A stretch of 64,000 nucleotides of DNA from Actinomycetes bacterium (GTDB lineage Bacteria > Actinomycetota > Thermoleophilia > RBG-16-64-13), in the NCBI GenBank assembly GCA_024637035.1, contig JAGXFW010000033.1:18791-82790 (forward strand), given 5' to 3'. Shown piece after piece: positions 25,613 to 32,927 of the stretch (the stretch's first letter is position 1; the number at the start of each line of letters is the position of its first letter). The notes beneath the pieces were generated by a model. The model was not told the origin of the DNA, did not search any database, and saw only the letters and a program-made list of their open reading frames with translations. Both the position numbers and the translations under genes were made by a program.

Positions 25613-25670
25613 TGCGCACGCGGTATTCCTCGCGCATAATATATTCATGTATGTCGATACTTCCATACAT
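25613..25670 (+). promoter_or_regulatory. Promoter and operator of the ArsR operon
   Basis: -35 TTGCGC (25613-25618), 16-bp spacer, -10 CATAAT (25635-25640); predicted start falls at or next to the ATG at 25647, i.e. a leaderless mRNA. An inverted repeat ATGTATG (25647-25653) / CATACAT (25664-25670), 10-bp spacer, covers the start site, as expected for ArsR autorepression. Confidence 0.65.
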
Positions 25671-25985
25671 AGCACCCGGACCGACGACCCGTCGGAGGCA
25701 ATACACCTCGCGCGCCTCGGCCGGTTCTTCAAGGCTCTCAGCGAACCGACTCGGCTTCGGATAGCACTGGCACTCACCGAGGAATGTCGCCCCGTGAGTG
25801 ACGTGGTGGCGGCCACCGGTCTTCCTCAGCCCCTCGTCTCTCACCATCTTCGCATCCTGCACGAGGCGGGCATCGCCAAGCCCGATCGACAGGGCAACCA
25901 GGTGTACTACTGACTGCAACGCGCCGTGGTCCGGGAGGCCATCCGCGTAGCCGAGAAGGCCATCGAGTCGGGGACGGCGTCGTGA
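25647..25985 (+). CDS. ArsR-family repressor with in-frame TGA (candidate selenocysteine or nonsense)
   Basis: Read through the TGA at 25911-25913, the product is 112 residues; stopping there leaves 88. The winged helix is complete: RFFKALSEPTRLRIALALT, VSDVVAATGLPQPLVSHHLRIL, GNQVYY. The TGA is codon 89, immediately after VYY, and the frame continues LQRAVVREAIRVAEKAIESGTAS, a normal ArsR C-terminal dimerisation helix, ending at a TGA that overlaps the next GTG start. A hairpin with apical loop 19 nt past the TGA fits a bacterial SECIS. A CGA-to-TGA mutation is the alternative. No classical CVC metal site; a single Cys lies in EECRPV. Confidence 0.75.
25920..25947 (+). promoter_or_regulatory. 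Candidate SECIS element 1
   Basis: Hairpin: outer CGCG/CGCG, internal loop, inner TGGTC/GGCCA (T-A, G-C, G-C, T-G, C-G), apical loop CGGGA starting 19 nt after the TGA. Fits the bacterial SECIS distance window and has G in the first two loop positions. Confidence 0.4.
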
Positions 25986-27235
25986 GCGACGCACCGACGT
26001 CCGACGCGCCACTCCACGAAGACGCCTCGGGAGGGCCGGCGCAGGGGGGCGCGGAGCCCGCAAACACACAGTCCTGCATCATCTGCGACAGCACGCTCGA
26101 CTACCTGGATTCGGCGGCCGCGCTCACCTGCACCGTCTGCGGGAGTGAGGGTCGGGGGCACGTCGTCTGCCCGCGGGGACACTACGTGTGCGAAGGCTGT
26201 CACGGAGCGAGCTTCATGGAGCGTCTCCCTGGTCTGCTCGACGCGGCCACCTCGTCCTCCCCGTTCGCGATCGCGGAGGACCTCATCGCCGAGACCGACC
26301 TCCCCATGCTCGGGTGCGAACACGCGCACGTGGCGGCGGGTGCCTTGATGCGGGCCCTGGAGAACGCCGGTGTGGCAGGAGTCACCGCCGCCCACAGGGC
26401 TGAAGTGCTGGAGAGGACGGCCCGCCAGGCGGTGAGCGCGTACTGCGGATTGAGTGGCGTGTGCGGGGTCGTGCCTGCCCTGGGAGCCTGCTACAGCGTG
26501 CTCGTGGGCGGTCAGTGCGGCAAAGGCCCGCAGACCAAGGCGGCCATGACCCTTGTCTCCCGCCTCGCGGCGGCCACGGCCGCCGAGGCACACCCGGGCT
26601 GCTGCAAAGCCTATGTGCGAGTCGGCCTCCGCGAAGCCACAGCCTTCCTGCAAGAGGAGTTGGACATCACCTTCGACGCGGCCGCGCCCGTGATCTGCGC
26701 CGACACGGAACGCCACCCCCACGGGTGCCGAGGCGCGGAGTGCGCCTGGCACCCCGACCACGAGGAGACGCACATGAACGAACCCGATACGGCCGTGCCC
26801 ACGGCCGGCGCGGCGTCGACTCTCGGCGGGACGGGCGGCACCGGACCCGCCGCAAAGGCGCGCTACGACGAGTTCTTCGAGCTCGCCTACGCCGACGGCG
26901 TCCTCGATCGCAAGACGAAGATCCTGGTGGCATTGGGGGCTTCACTGGCATCCGGCTGTGCTCCCTGAACTCAGTATTGCCTCTCGGTCGGGAGGCGACT
27001 CGGGGTGACGGACGAGGAGGTCGACGAGGTGCTCCACGCCGCGATGACCGTTGGAGCCACGCGCATGCAGGTGATGCTCTCGCAGGAGGTCGCGCAGCTC
27101 GCTCCGGCGGAGGGAACACCTTCCACGCCTTCTCCCGCCGCGACGGAAGACCCGCGCCCGAGCGTCGCGGCCGACCGAGCAGGGTCGCCCGGGTTCGCCG
27201 CCGCCGAGGTGGTCGAACAGGCGGGTGGTGGCTGA
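25982..27235 (+). CDS. DUF5714 - carboxymuconolactone decarboxylase (AhpD-like) fusion, candidate selenoprotein (CxxU)
   Basis: 417 residues read through TGA 26966-26968 (residue 329). GTG start overlaps the arsR stop (GTGA). Residues about 30-235 form a DUF5714 domain with many Cys (CIICDS, CTVCGS, CPRGHYVCEGCHG, HPGCCKAYV). The C-terminal CMD/AhpD-like domain reads AKARYDEFFELAYADGVLDRKTKILVALGASLASGCAP-U-TQYC, then VTDEEVDEVLHAAMTVGATRMQVMLSQEV. The TGA lies where AhpD-like proteins have the second Cys of CxxC, and a perfect SECIS-like hairpin follows. Conventional termination would delete half of the catalytic domain. Likely a thiol/selenol peroxidase-type redox protein. Confidence 0.82.
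26979..26996 (+). promoter_or_regulatory. Candidate SECIS element 2
   Basis: GCCTCTC-GGTC-GGGAGGC: 7-bp stem (one G-U pair) with GGUC loop. It starts 10 nt after the TGA and the loop 18 nt after. The loop matches the GGUCU apex recognised by SelB in E. coli fdhF mRNA. Confidence 0.75.
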
Positions 27236-27252
27236 ACAGGTTGAGAACCCGA

Positions 27253-27271
27253 CGACGCCGGTTCGGCGTCG
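27253..27271 (+). other. Perfect 8-bp hairpin in intergenic gap
   Basis: CGACGCCG-GTT-CGGCGTCG between the DUF5714-CMD gene and the thioredoxin-like gene. No T-tract. Could stabilise or partially terminate the mRNA. Confidence 0.5.
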
Positions 27272-27387
27272 CAGACGGTCTCGGATACCACGGCTACCAC
27301 GGATCGCCCGCCGCAGCCGGCATCTGGTTCCACGTGAAAGTAGAAGAGCGGCCCGTGGCGGCCGCCGCACAAGAGGAAAGGGGATCC

Positions 27388-27696
27388 ATGGACCAAGCAG
27401 ACCAAGAAAGCCCGCACATCGACCTGATCTCCAAGGGTCCCTCGTGAGTGCTCTGCAATCTCGCCGTGAGCGCGATGGAAGACATACAGGAGGAGAGCCC
27501 AGGCCTGTTCACGTTCTCGGTGGTTGATGCGTCCACCCGAGAGGGCGTGAAGTGCCTGCAAGAACTGCGACCGGAGGCCGGGCGTCAGATTCCCGTGCCC
27601 GGCGTGATGATGAACGGAGCGATCATTTTCGACCGAATCCCCGACATGGAAGAGTTCGGGGAATGGCTCGAAGGGCAGACGACGCCCGGGGCCTGA
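27388..27696 (+). CDS. Thioredoxin-like protein, candidate selenoprotein (UxxC)
   Basis: 102 residues read through TGA 27445-27447 (residue 20). ATG 27388 follows GGAAAGGGG. The sequence is IDLISKGPS-U-VLCNLAVSAMEDI, placing the TGA at the first Cys of a thioredoxin CxxC, then FTFSVVDASTREGVKCLQEL, the cis-Pro loop IPVPGVMMNG, and IIFDRIPDMEEFGEWLEG. This is a full single-domain thioredoxin/glutaredoxin fold. Conventional termination would leave only 19 residues. A hairpin with loop 18 nt after the TGA is present. Likely electron donor to, or partner of, the upstream CxxU protein. Confidence 0.82.
27458..27476 (+). promoter_or_regulatory. Candidate SECIS element 3
   Basis: ATCTCGC-CGTGA-GCGCGAT: six pairs with one mismatch; loop CGUGA starts 18 nt after the TGA, the same distance as element 2. 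Confidence 0.55.
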
Positions 27697-27707
27697 CTCC
27701 CCGTAGC

Positions 27708-27867
27708 AGGCTGTTGAAGAATGGACGCTTCGCCGCCAGGGCGCGATGGGCGCGTGCGAGACAAGGAGGCAGGAAGCGCTCGTAGCAGCGCTACGTGCGC
27801 GACCGAGGACGCCGCATCGCGCCGTCCAGTGCATTCTGGCGGCCAAGGCTTCGATCTTCAACAGCCT
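27708..27867. repeat. 160-bp imperfect palindromic element (MITE/REP-like)
   Basis: Terminal inverted repeats AGGCTGTTGAAGA (27708-27720) and TCTTCAACAGCCT (27855-27867), with internal arms that also pair (GCGCTCGTAG / CTACGTGCGC around the centre at about 27787). The GGCTGTTGAA terminus resembles dispersed intergenic repeats of other anaerobes. It may act as terminator for the operon before it. No gene is seen in 27697-28011. Confidence 0.75.
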
Positions 27868-28011
27868 TCCTAGGCCGGGCTCGACGCCGCCCCCCACGGC
27901 AGGGCCCGGCCGCCCCGCCTCTTCGCTCCTCCTCTTCGCCCCGCCTCTTCACCCTTCCACGCCCGAGCCCGCGCTCTCCACCACGGCCCGCGGCGGAGTA
28001 TGCTTGCCGGC

Positions 28012-29016
28012 ATGATCTCAGATCACGAGAGCGGACCCGGGGACGGGCATACGATGACCAGCGTCGCCTCACCCGCCCGGAACCCGACCGCCCCCGCCTC
28101 GACGCGCGCGTTTCTCGGCCCCCTCGCTCTGCTTGGCGCCTCAGCCTTGTGGGGCGGCATGTATCCCGTGATGAAGCACGCTCTCCTCGAGACCCAGCCG
28201 TTCACCCTCATCGCGCTCGAGTACTTGGTGTCGATGCTGGTCCTCTTCCCCATCGCGGCACCGCGGCTGCTCCGAACGCCCCCCCGCATCCTGTTGAAGG
28301 CGGTGGGCATGGGACTCCTGTGGTTCGCGAGTGTGAGCCTGGTGTTCGTCGGCCTTCGCGAGACGAGCCCTGGTCTCTCCGCCTTCATCGTCATCCAGAC
28401 CGCGGTGGTGACCCCGATCCTGGTGGGCCTCTCCGGCGGCGGCTGGTTCGACCGCCGGCTCGGAGGAGCCATCGCCCTCGTTCTGGGAGGCATGGCAGTG
28501 ATCTTCCTGCTGGGCCAGGAGGTCGTCTATGCCCCGGCGACGGCTTTGATCGCGCTGGCCGTCGTGCTTCTCGCCGTGCACATGATGGTGCTTGGAAAGC
28601 TCACGCACCAGGCGCCCGCGTCCGTCCTGGTGTGGGTGCAAGTGGCGGTCACCTGCATCGGGGCCGCCGCCATCAGCTTCTTCGCCGAGCAATGGCCCGA
28701 GATCCCTTCTGGACTCGGCACCTGGACACGGGTCGCGATGCTGTACGGAGGTCTCGGTTCGAGCCTGATCGCCGTGCTACTCCAGACCCTGGGTCAACGT
28801 ATGACGCCCGTCACGCACGTGGGTATCTTCCTGAGCCTGGAATCGGTGTTCGCTGTTCTGCTTTCGATCGCCCTTGGGGTGGAGTCGATCGGGGCACGGA
28901 CGGCCGGCGGGTTCGCGCTGGTGTTCGCTGGCACCGTGCTCGCGCAGACCGGTCTCCGGCGGAAGTCGGCGCCGGCCGAGATCACGGAGCCCGTCGAGTT
29001 GCAAGCGCCGCTCTGA
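28012..29016 (+). CDS. EamA/DMT-family transporter
   Basis: 334 residues from ATG 28012 (GGAG 13 bases upstream; ATG 28000 and 28054 are alternatives). Ten predicted membrane helices in two homologous halves; each opens with the family pattern, e.g. LLGASALWGGMYPVMKHAL in the first and AVLLQTLGQRMTPVTHVGIFLSLESVFAVLLS in the second. DMT exporters move amino acids, nucleosides or other metabolites; substrate unknown. Single gene. Confidence 0.88.
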   Translation: MISDHESGPGDGHTMTSVASPARNPTAPASTRAFLGPLALLGASALWGGMYPVMKHALLETQPFTLIALEYLVSMLVLFPIAAPRLLRTPPRILLKAVGMGLLWFASVSLVFVGLRETSPGLSAFIVIQTAVVTPILVGLSGGGWFDRRLGGAIALVLGGMAVIFLLGQEVVYAPATALIALAVVLLAVHMMVLGKLTHQAPASVLVWVQVAVTCIGAAAISFFAEQWPEIPSGLGTWTRVAMLYGGLGSSLIAVLLQTLGQRMTPVTHVGIFLSLESVFAVLLSIALGVESIGARTAGGFALVFAGTVLAQTGLRRKSAPAEITEPVELQAPL

Positions 29017-29050
29017 TCATCGGCCGCTCCGAAGATCCGATCGCTCAGGG

Positions 29051-29770
29051 TCAGACCTCCAAGTTGCGCAGGTCCACTCGCTTGATGAGGGCACGAGGGG
29101 AGGCGGTAAGCGCCGCCATCACAGCGTGCACCACGTCCTCAGGCGCCAGCTTCTCCCGTCCCGCGAAATCGGGATGATCGGTCATAGAGGTCTCGACCAT
29201 GCCCGGGAGGACGTCGGTGACCTTGATACCCCGGTGGCGCACCTCCTCGCGCAGGGTGTCGGAGAAGCCCATGACACCGTGCTTCGCTGCCGTGTACGCG
29301 CCCGCGCCGACCCATGCGTGTTCTCCCGCGCCCGACACGATCTGCACGATGTGCCCGCGCACACCACCCGCGGTAGGCGGCTGGCGCAGCATGACACGCA
29401 CCGCCTCACGAGAACACAGGAACACCCCAGTGAGGTTCACGCCCAGTGCGGCCTCCCAGTCGGCGAGTGCGGTCTCCTCGATCGCACCGCGCACGAGCGT
29501 GCCCGCGGAATTGACGACTATGTCGACGCGACCATGGGTGGCGACCGCAGTTGAGAAGAGCCGAGCGACGGCCACTTCATCGGTGACATCGGTGGGGACA
29601 GGCAGGGCGGGCGGAAGACCCGGGATGAGGCACGCCTCGGCCAGTTCCTCGGCCCCTCGGGCGGCGCCGACGACCGAGGCGCCCTCCATGAGGAAGGCGC
29701 GTATGAGCGCGGCGCCGATACCTCGGCTCGCCCCGGTGACCACCGCCGTCTTGCCCTCTAGGGAACCCAT
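29051..29770 (-). CDS. Short-chain dehydrogenase/reductase
   Basis: 239 residues. Cofactor motif TGASRGIGAAL (about 13-23), NSAG (about 88), catalytic Ser in VSGAGEH and YxxxK in YTAAKHG, then LPGMVETSM. Classical NAD(P)-dependent SDR. It lies 65 bp after the last bza gene on the same strand and could be co-transcribed, though no SDR step is known in benzimidazole synthesis. Substrate unassigned. Confidence 0.92.
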   Translation of the reverse strand: MGSLEGKTAVVTGASRGIGAALIRAFLMEGASVVGAARGAEELAEACLIPGLPPALPVPTDVTDEVAVARLFSTAVATHGRVDIVVNSAGTLVRGAIEETALADWEAALGVNLTGVFLCSREAVRVMLRQPPTAGGVRGHIVQIVSGAGEHAWVGAGAYTAAKHGVMGFSDTLREEVRHRGIKVTDVLPGMVETSMTDHPDFAGREKLAPEDVVHAVMAALTASPRALIKRVDLRNLEV

Positions 29771-29835
29771 GTGTGGCGATGTACCCGTGGGCGCCGGGTT
29801 CCAGGCACGTCGGGCGCGGGAAGCGGAGGCGCCGA

Positions 29836-31416
29836 CTACATCACGGACGCCTGCGTGTACCTGACGACCGACCCACGCACGTCGTCCACCACCGCTTGAG
29901 CGACGGACAACGCGGGGGCGATGCTGCGGTCCTCGAGCCCGTCCAACAGGTCCCGGAAGACGGCCACGAGACTCGCGTTCAAGTCGCCGAGTGCGGACCG
30001 GCGCGGGACCGAGACGCCGGACCCGGGCGGGTGTGGAGCGGGATCACCAAGCCACACCTCCTGCGGCAAGCCGGCGAAGACGTTGCGGCACGCCTCGGCC
30101 ATCGTCTCCGCGAGGAATCCCACCTCGGGGTGCCGGTAGGGAATGGTGCCCTCGTAGGGGTTGTGGGGTGACACGACCAGCCGGCCCTCCGCCTTAGCGG
30201 AGCTGAAGGCTGGCGTGCCGGCGAGCATGATCTGCTGGTGGTAAAGCACGTTTGCGGTGAGGCTGAGACGGTCGAGCAACCCCTCTTCCTCGAGGAACGC
30301 CAGGTTCACCCGCACGTCGGCGAGCGAACTGTCGGGCTCGAACATGATGAAACCCACGTTCGGCTCGATGCCGTGCGAACGGAGGATGTGGAGCGCGCGC
30401 CGGTTCTGTTCGACTGTCGTGTGCTTGTTCAGCCGGGCCAGCGTGGCGTCGGACCCGCTCTCGAGGCCGATGAGGATCTCGTCGAAGCCGGCCTTCACCA
30501 AGGCCTCCACCACCTCGTCGTCGATATCGTTCACCCGGCCCTCGATGCCGAAGCGCACCTCGAGGCGCTCTTCGATCAGCCGGGCCAATCGGAGCACGCG
30601 CGCCCTCCCCCGACCCCTAGGCCCGAAGAAACTCGGATCGACGAAGTAGAAGCGACGCTTGTGCGGGTGCTCCTCGAGCACTGAGGTCATCTCTGCCACC
30701 ACGCTCTCGGGCGAACGTGGTCGCCAGTGCGAGCCTCCGCCGTAGAACGGGTTGATAGTGCAGAAGGTGCACGACCCGTAGCAGCCCCGACTCGCCGCCA
30801 CGTTGACCTCACGCAGCGAGAGCATCTCGGGTGTGCGGACGGGCGGGGAAAGGGAGTCCAGGTCGTCGACCAACGGCCGCGGAGGCGCGGCGACCACTCG
30901 CCCTCCGATCCTGGCCGCCGTGCCGGCGACGCCGGCCAACGCCTCCGCCGGCGAACCCCCGCGCCGGCCCCGGCCCCGCCCGACCAGCGCGGCCACGGCC
31001 TCCACCACAGTCACCTCGGGCTCCCCCACGACGACGCCGGCGACACCGGGAAAGCTCGTGAGCAGGTGGTGATAGGCGAAGGTGGGATAGAACCCGTACA
31101 ACAACGAGGGCACGCCTCCCGCGGCGGCGGAGACCTTGTCGAGGAGTTCACGGACGTGTGCTCCGTCGGTCCAGTCGTATACCAGGTGCAGCCCGATGAG
31201 GTCGGGTGCATGCGCGGCCACGCGGGCGGCGATCTCGTCCGTTGCGAGACGGCCGAGATTGCCCTCGACCACGAGTACGTCGTGACCGGCTGCCTGTAGC
31301 GCGGCTGCCGCGTACCCGGTCATCAGACTGCTGGAGAGCGGAGTGTTGGCCACATCGTTCATGTGCACCCAGCTCGACCGGCGTGGGTGTTCGATCAGGG
31401 CGATCCGGGCACTCAA
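29836..31416 (-). CDS. bzaE: B12-binding radical SAM methyltransferase, BzaE-like
   Basis: 526 residues from TTG 31416 (AGGAGG seven bases upstream), overlapping the previous stop (TTGA). N-terminal cobalamin-binding domain about 1-165, radical SAM domain with cluster motif RGCYGSCTFC (about 212-219), VGFIMFEPDSS, and a C-terminal domain of its own. Last gene of the bza set in the order cobT-bzaC-bzaD-bzaE described for anaerobic DMB synthesis. Expected role: the final C-methylation of 5-methoxy-6-methylbenzimidazole to DMB. The D/E assignment rests on order, not on diagnostic residues. Confidence 0.78.
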   Translation of the reverse strand: MSARIALIEHPRRSSWVHMNDVANTPLSSSLMTGYAAAALQAAGHDVLVVEGNLGRLATDEIAARVAAHAPDLIGLHLVYDWTDGAHVRELLDKVSAAAGGVPSLLYGFYPTFAYHHLLTSFPGVAGVVVGEPEVTVVEAVAALVGRGRGRRGGSPAEALAGVAGTAARIGGRVVAAPPRPLVDDLDSLSPPVRTPEMLSLREVNVAASRGCYGSCTFCTINPFYGGGSHWRPRSPESVVAEMTSVLEEHPHKRRFYFVDPSFFGPRGRGRARVLRLARLIEERLEVRFGIEGRVNDIDDEVVEALVKAGFDEILIGLESGSDATLARLNKHTTVEQNRRALHILRSHGIEPNVGFIMFEPDSSLADVRVNLAFLEEEGLLDRLSLTANVLYHQQIMLAGTPAFSSAKAEGRLVVSPHNPYEGTIPYRHPEVGFLAETMAEACRNVFAGLPQEVWLGDPAPHPPGSGVSVPRRSALGDLNASLVAVFRDLLDGLEDRSIAPALSVAQAVVDDVRGSVVRYTQASVM

Positions 31417-32924
31417 CAGGAAGCCTCCTCGGTGGGATAACGGGCGCCGGTGCGGCGACTCGCATGCAGATGGTGCCTCTCTTCCAGCTCGTAGCGCAGA
31501 TGCTGGTAGGGCGCGGGGTCGTGATAGGTAGGGAACAACAGGTGGTCCTCGGGTTCGAGTGTTCCGGACGCGACGAGCTCCTCGGCAAGAGGTGTGCCCG
31601 GGTAGACCCGTAGGTTGTTGAACACGATGGCCCCGAGGTTCTCGCGGGGATTATGTATGTCGTGCAGGCGGTCGACCAGTTCGTGCGCACCGGCCACCAC
31701 CTCCGAGTCGGTGCCGGGCACGTTCGCCATGAAGTGGTACACAGAGAGCGCCTCGGTGCCGGCCGCCGCCCGGGCCGCGCCGAGCACGTCGCCGAGCGTG
31801 AGGCCCTTTCGCAGCCGAGCCAGGGTGCGATCGCAGGTGCCGTCACCCGAGAACTGGAAGGCGGCGCACCCCGCCTTCACCGCAAGCTTCGCGTCGGCCG
31901 GAGTCAGGACGTCTTCGCGGAAGAAACCGGTCCACCGCACGGGCAGACCCCGATCCACCAAACGTCCGCAGACCTCGCGGAAGTGCCCAGCTGGGTAGTT
32001 CAACACCGGGTCGTTGAAGTGCACCCACTCGGCTCCGGTCTCGCGATGAAGCGCTTCCACCTCGGCCACGATCGTCTCCGGACTCCGGTAGCGCAGGCGG
32101 CGCCCTTGAAGAGCGGGATACACGCAGTACGAACAGCCAAGAGGACAGCCCCGTTTGGTCTCGACCCCTGCCGCCGGCGCGTAGCTGGTGCGTCCCGCAT
32201 AGGAAGCGGCGAGCTCCGGGAGCCAGGTGCGCACCGCGTCGAGCGCGACCTCGGGAAGCCACGGCCGGGCCGGACCCTCGATCAGGCGGGTGCCGCGGTC
32301 GACGGCGGAGTCCGCAGCGTCGGCGATGGAGCCCGAGGCGTCGGCGATGGGGCCGGTGTGGGCGGCGCAATCGGCGGAGCCCGTAACATCGGTGGGCCGG
32401 GCCTCGCGCACCCGGACGATCGTGCCCGGCGTCCCCGCGAGATGAGCCACATCCGCTCGGAGATGCTTTGCCGCCCCGGATGGCCGCGCGCTCCGCTCGA
32501 GCCCGGCGAGGACCTCAGGGAAGGTCGCCTCCCCCTCCAAGAACACACCCACGTCGACCGCGGGATACCGTTCCATGATGGCCCGCGGGAACATGGAGAA
32601 GCCCGCGCCTCCCACCACCAGCGGGACGGACGGGAGCCCCCTCCGTACGACTTCGAGCAGTGCGCCGAAGGCCGGAAGGAAGGAGTGGCGGCGGTTGGCC
32701 AGGGGATCGATGTTGCGAAGCCCGATCCCCACGACCTGCGGGTCCGATCGCCCCAGCGCCGCCGCAAGCGCCGGGAAGGGGTCGGTCGCCAGGTTGAGGT
32801 CGACCAGCTCCACGTCGTGGCCGTGGGCGCGGGCAGCGGCGGCCACCGCCGCCAACCCGAGGGGAGCCACGATCTCGGCGTGGGGGCCTTCCACCGACGG
32901 TGCCTGTATGAGTAGAACGCGCAC
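31413..32924 (-). CDS. bzaD: B12-binding radical SAM methyltransferase, BzaD-like
   Basis: 503 residues from GTG 32924, three bases after the bzaC stop. B12-binding domain about 1-150 (MRVLLIQAPSVEG...VVGIGLRN...VVGGAGFSMFP), a low-complexity Ala/Asp/Gly linker (about 180-220) absent from most relatives, and radical SAM motif KRGCPLGCSYCVYP (about 254-264). Expected to C-methylate 5-methoxybenzimidazole. Assigned by operon position; could be exchanged with the next gene. Confidence 0.78.
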   Translation of the reverse strand: MRVLLIQAPSVEGPHAEIVAPLGLAAVAAAARAHGHDVELVDLNLATDPFPALAAALGRSDPQVVGIGLRNIDPLANRRHSFLPAFGALLEVVRRGLPSVPLVVGGAGFSMFPRAIMERYPAVDVGVFLEGEATFPEVLAGLERSARPSGAAKHLRADVAHLAGTPGTIVRVREARPTDVTGSADCAAHTGPIADASGSIADAADSAVDRGTRLIEGPARPWLPEVALDAVRTWLPELAASYAGRTSYAPAAGVETKRGCPLGCSYCVYPALQGRRLRYRSPETIVAEVEALHRETGAEWVHFNDPVLNYPAGHFREVCGRLVDRGLPVRWTGFFREDVLTPADAKLAVKAGCAAFQFSGDGTCDRTLARLRKGLTLGDVLGAARAAAGTEALSVYHFMANVPGTDSEVVAGAHELVDRLHDIHNPRENLGAIVFNNLRVYPGTPLAEELVASGTLEPEDHLLFPTYHDPAPYQHLRYELEERHHLHASRRTGARYPTEEASC

Positions 32925-32927
32925 GGC

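Noticed and set aside
26461..27447. 328-residue plus-strand frame ending at the thioredoxin TGA
   Set aside because: Arg-rich out-of-frame reading of the DUF5714-CMD gene; only its last 19 codons belong to the thioredoxin-like gene.
25647..27696. Three pseudogenes (arsR, DUF5714-CMD, thioredoxin) broken by stops
   Set aside because: Frames are intact on both sides of each TGA, all three stops are TGA, two sit at catalytic Cys positions, and hairpins recur at the same distance; Sec recoding explains this better, though the arsR case stays open.
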